A DNA stretch of 17,960 bases, from positions 1-17,960 of the forward strand of contig CAMWJT010000004.1 in NCBI GenBank assembly GCA_947174625.1, in the 5' to 3' direction. Below, piece by piece: positions 16,090 to 17,960 of the stretch (positions within the stretch are counted from its first letter, which is position 1; each line of letters begins with the position of its first letter). This stretch comes from an uncultured Ruminococcus sp. (GTDB lineage Bacteria > Bacillota > Clostridia > Oscillospirales > Ruminococcaceae). The position numbers and the translations under genes are program-made. The notes beneath the pieces were generated by a model. The model did no database searches. It worked only from the letters and a program-made list of their open reading frames with translations, and was not told where the DNA came from.

Positions 16090-16359
16090 ATGGCACAGAC
16101 AACGATTTCAGCAAGAATTGATGAAAATGACAAAGTGGCATTCGACCGTTTCTGTGATGATGTGGGATTGAGTACTTCAGCGGCAATCAGCATTTTTGTG
16201 AAAGCAGTTCTTCGTGAACGCAGAATTCCGTTTGAAATCACACAATCAGCTGACCCGTTTTACAGTATATCCAATCAGGAACATCTGATGAAATCAATCC
16301 GGGAACTCCGTGAGGGGAAAGGCACTGCACATGAATTAATTGAGGTAGATGATGAGTGA
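16090..16359 (+). CDS. RelB/DinJ-family antitoxin
   Basis: 89 residues from ATG 16090, with AAGGAGG nine bases upstream; the frame is open back to 16030 but has no ribosome site there. The N-terminus TTISARIDENDKVAFDRFCDDVGLS, then TSAAISIFVKAVLRERRIPFEI, is the ribbon-helix-helix DNA-binding domain of the RelB/DinJ family. The C-terminal tail should wrap and neutralise the toxin. Its last codons overlap the toxin start by eight bases, the standard arrangement for antitoxin-first operons. It probably represses the operon at the inverted repeat around the -10 box. Confidence 0.92.
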   Translation: MAQTTISARIDENDKVAFDRFCDDVGLSTSAAISIFVKAVLRERRIPFEITQSADPFYSISNQEHLMKSIRELREGKGTAHELIEVDDE

Positions 16360-16621
16360 TAAAATCTGGTCAGAAGATGCATGGGAGGACTATCTTTACT
16401 GGCAGACGCAGGATAAGAAAACGATAAAACGAATCAATCAGCTGATTAAAGATATTGAACGGAATGGCTGTCTGGAGGGTATTGGTCAGCCGGAAGCACT
16501 GAAAGATAATCTTCATGGAGAGTTCAGCCGCAGAATTGATGAGAAGAACAGGCTTGTCTATCACATGGAAGCAGGCAGAATTTATATTGTCAGCTGTAAG
16601 GGACATTATTCTGATAAATAA
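16352..16621 (+). CDS. Txe/YoeB-family mRNA interferase toxin
   Basis: 89 residues. The second of two adjacent ATGs (16352) fits GAGGT at 16342-16346 better than the first (16349). The N-terminus KIWSEDAWEDYLYWQ is characteristic of YoeB/Txe toxins. The residues matching the YoeB active site are present: Glu48, Arg67, His85 and Tyr86 (GHY), each offset by two from E. coli YoeB Glu46, Arg65, His83 and Tyr84. The toxin should cut mRNA in the ribosomal A site when free of antitoxin. The pairing is unusual only in that a RelB/DinJ-like antitoxin accompanies a YoeB-like toxin rather than YefM, a combination known in Gram-positive bacteria. Confidence 0.93.
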   Translation: MSDKIWSEDAWEDYLYWQTQDKKTIKRINQLIKDIERNGCLEGIGQPEALKDNLHGEFSRRIDEKNRLVYHMEAGRIYIVSCKGHYSDK

Positions 16622-16626
16622 GAAAT

Positions 16627-16666
16627 AAATCCAGCATACACTCTTACAAGTATATGCCGGACTTTT
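16627..16666 (+). terminator. Probable terminator of the toxin-antitoxin operon
   Basis: TCCAGCATA (16630-16638) can pair with TATGCCGGA (16653-16661) at eight of nine positions, followed by CTTTTACTTGATTTTT. The T tract is interrupted, so strength is uncertain. It lies six bases after the toxin stop and faces the minus-strand gene ending at 16687, so it may serve both. Confidence 0.5.
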
Positions 16667-16686
16667 ACTTGATTTTTAGTTGTTAG

Positions 16687-17094
16687 TTATATTTCCTCAT
16701 TTTGATAATCTTCCTCATATTCTCTTAAGGTTCTGCGTTTTTTCATTTGCTGAACATGATGAGAACCATAAAAAATGGCACGCTCATCGATCTCTGTTTC
16801 ATTTGGATCATCTTGCCCTCTTTCTTTCCACTCTTGAATTGCTCGTTCCCGATTTAAATAATAGGCGTACAGATCGGCACTTTGACGGGCGTAGTCATCG
16901 GCGTAGTCACGAGCAAAGATCTGCTCCATGGTTTTGTTTAGATCGCCTTTTCCGCTTTTTTGTAACTCTTGAATTGCTTGTTCCCGAATTGAATAATAAG
17001 TATCTTCATTTTCCACATTCCACAAATTGAACTCTTTCGGATCGAATACCTCAAGTGCAGTACTTCCATCGAATACTGCGAAAACATTATCCAT
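16687..17094 (-). CDS. Hypothetical 135-residue acidic protein with an internal repeat
   Basis: I do not recognise the family. ATG 17094 follows AAAGGAGG by ten bases, so translation is likely. There is no signal peptide or membrane segment; the protein is highly charged and probably helical. Residues 33-56 (YYSIREQAIQELQKSGKGDLNKT) and 78-101 (YYLNRERAIQEWKERGQDDPNET) are an internal duplication with a 45-residue offset. The gene is last of three small co-directional genes. A possible link to mobile-element accessory functions is only inferred from the neighbourhood. Confidence 0.7.
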   Translation of the reverse strand: MDNVFAVFDGSTALEVFDPKEFNLWNVENEDTYYSIREQAIQELQKSGKGDLNKTMEQIFARDYADDYARQSADLYAYYLNRERAIQEWKERGQDDPNETEIDERAIFYGSHHVQQMKKRRTLREYEEDYQNEEI

Positions 17095-17154
17095 AGTATT
17101 ATATCCTCCTTTAAATAAATTTTTTATTTTCTCTGTTTCCCGATATTTCTATCT

Positions 17155-17349
17155 TTAAGAGAGCTTCTTTAAATTACCGCTCCAGATTTTCCAGGCATCT
17201 TTATTTTCAGAGGGCATAGGACTGTCGCTGTCATACACTCCATCAGGCGTATACCAAGATGTTGTACCATCTCCATTATTGTAGCCGAAAAACTCCAACA
17301 ATCCGCTACGCTCCCACCAGTCTGGATTTGGAAAAGGGGGTATTCTCAT
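17155..17349 (-). CDS. Hypothetical 64-residue protein
   Basis: The family is not recognised. ATG 17349 has AAAGGAG about 11 bases upstream, a credible site. The protein is rich in aromatic and small residues (PFPNPDWWERSGLLEFFGY, then WYTPDG and DAWKIW) and looks like a compact soluble domain with no signal peptide. It is separated from the preceding 58-residue gene by 24 bases and from the following 135-residue gene by 60 bases, all on the minus strand. Confidence 0.65.
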   Translation of the reverse strand: MRIPPFPNPDWWERSGLLEFFGYNNGDGTTSWYTPDGVYDSDSPMPSENKDAWKIWSGNLKKLS

Positions 17350-17373
17350 AGCTTGTAAGCTCCTTTCTAAAAT

Positions 17374-17550
17374 TTAGTCACTGATTTGATCACCTTTTTC
17401 ATTTTCTTCTGGTTCTCCAGAAATTACCATTTCTTCAAGACATCTCATATCCGCTGACATTTTCAGCACCACGTCGCGGAGCTGATTAATTGCATCGCAA
17501 AATTTTGTTTGAGAACGGTAAAAAATCGTTTTGTAATCTGGTTCTGACAT
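17374..17550 (-). CDS. Hypothetical 58-residue protein, first gene of the small operon
   Basis: ATG 17550-17548 is preceded by GAAGGGAGGG, and the frame closes at TAA 17376-17374. The sequence begins MSEPDYKTIFYRSQTKFCDA and continues INQLRDVVLKMSADMRCLEE, predicted to be one or two amphipathic helices, followed by an acidic tail (GEPEENEKGDQISD). There is no membrane segment. Its strong ribosome site and its position 28 bases after an extended -10 box support expression. Function is unknown. Confidence 0.65.
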   Translation of the reverse strand: MSEPDYKTIFYRSQTKFCDAINQLRDVVLKMSADMRCLEEMVISGEPEENEKGDQISD

Positions 17551-17577
17551 ATCGTATCCCTCCCTTCTATTAATATT

Positions 17578-17613
17578 ATTATATCATAGCTTTCTTAACC
17601 ATGGGTTAACCAT
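17578..17613 (-). promoter_or_regulatory. Extended -10 promoter and repeat operator of the small operon
   Basis: On the minus strand TGATATAAT (17586-17578) is an exact extended -10 element (TGnTATAAT), with no recognisable -35 box. Where the -35 would lie, TTAACCAT occurs twice on the plus strand (17595-17602 and 17606-17613) with an 11-bp period; the first copy and the TTAA of the second also form the dyad TTAACC-ATG-GGTTAA. This layout suggests a regulator-dependent or repressed promoter. It also lies just upstream of the plus-strand gene at 17635. Confidence 0.55.
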
Positions 17614-17634
17614 TTTGAAAGAAGGATGAAAATT

Positions 17635-17960
17635 ATGCAAAATAAACAATTTCAGTTTATAAATTTCGTACAATTATTGCATATTGCTGTAGTTGATTCT
17701 GATAACAAAACTTCTAAAGCCATAGCAGAAAGATTAGCTGATATGTTAAATCCTAGGTTCAAAGAAGGCAATACAAATATAAACATGAGCTATGGACGTT
17801 TAATCGGAACAGACTCAGATCCAGCAAGGGTTGCAAATGGAAACTCTATAGTACATAACTATTTTAACTTTGAAAGTCCTGAAATTTGCCAGAAGCTTGT
17901 GGTACTACGATATGTAAAGTATACACTTTGTGAATATAATGAAGATGATAACTATAATGA
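17635..17960 (+). CDS. Hypothetical protein, 5' part (runs off right edge)
   Basis: 108 codons are open to the window edge. ATG 17635 is preferred: GAAAGAAGG (17617-17625) is spaced nine bases from it, whereas the in-frame ATG at 17626 touches that site. The visible protein begins MQNKQFQFINFVQLLHIAVV and contains LADMLNPRFKEGNTNINMSY, then GRLIGTDSDPARVANGNSI. There is no signal peptide, and I do not recognise a family. It is divergent from the small operon across the TTAACCAT repeats and may be regulated together with it. Confidence 0.55.
   Translation, partial: MQNKQFQFINFVQLLHIAVVDSDNKTSKAIAERLADMLNPRFKEGNTNINMSYGRLIGTDSDPARVANGNSIVHNYFNFESPEICQKLVVLRYVKYTLCEYNEDDNYN

Noticed and set aside
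1..17960. CRISPR array, tRNA or rRNA genes
   Set aside because: Reading both strands showed no regularly spaced direct repeats of the right length, and no tRNA-like or rRNA-like conserved sequence.

Overview
The window looks like a chromosomal segment of a low-GC gut or rumen Firmicute of the Ruminococcus type. Two large secreted proteins end in Ruminococcus-like dockerin modules, one has a Thr-rich linker of the cellulosomal kind, ribosome-binding sites are strong AGGAGG types, and the accessory genes (IS982, IS256 and IS1182 remnants, Tn916-like integrase, DinJ/YoeB pair) are typical of Clostridia. No rRNA, tRNA or CRISPR array was seen.

Layout. (1) 1-4237, minus strand: an operon with a near-consensus promoter drives an unrecognised 818-residue protein and, 12 bases later, a PAPS-reductase-like PP-loop protein with C-terminal ferredoxin-type cysteine clusters that runs off the left edge. 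This resembles sulfur-based DNA-modification or defence loci. (2) 4375-5852: an IS graveyard, with an IS256-family remnant and two IS982 half-elements placed tail to tail in inverted orientation. (3) 6003-8150: a TetR regulator with a clear dyad operator, translationally coupled to a phytoene-desaturase-like FAD oxidoreductase that carries a one-base frameshift. (4) 8196-8606: an IS1182-type transposase remnant and two hairpins. (5) 8657-10029: an intact tyrosine recombinase flanked by a perfect 21-bp inverted repeat, a candidate self-inverting DNA segment. (6) 10137-15543: two consecutive secreted peptidoglycan hydrolases, one CHAP type and one lysozyme type. Both carry a peptidoglycan-binding module and a C-terminal dockerin, and the dockerin DNA is nearly identical between them. 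(7) 15569-17960: a remnant of a DUF4143-type ATPase, a DinJ/YoeB-type toxin-antitoxin operon, three small minus-strand genes of unknown function behind an extended -10 promoter, and the start of an unknown plus-strand gene.

How it may work together. The most interesting unit is regions 5 and 6. The recombinase lies between inverted repeats immediately upstream of the dockerin-bearing wall hydrolases and is co-directional with them. Inversion of the segment could change their transcription, giving phase-variable secreted lytic enzymes. This is inference; the inverted repeat, the intact catalytic residues and the gene order are seen directly. The second candidate system is the operon in region 1.
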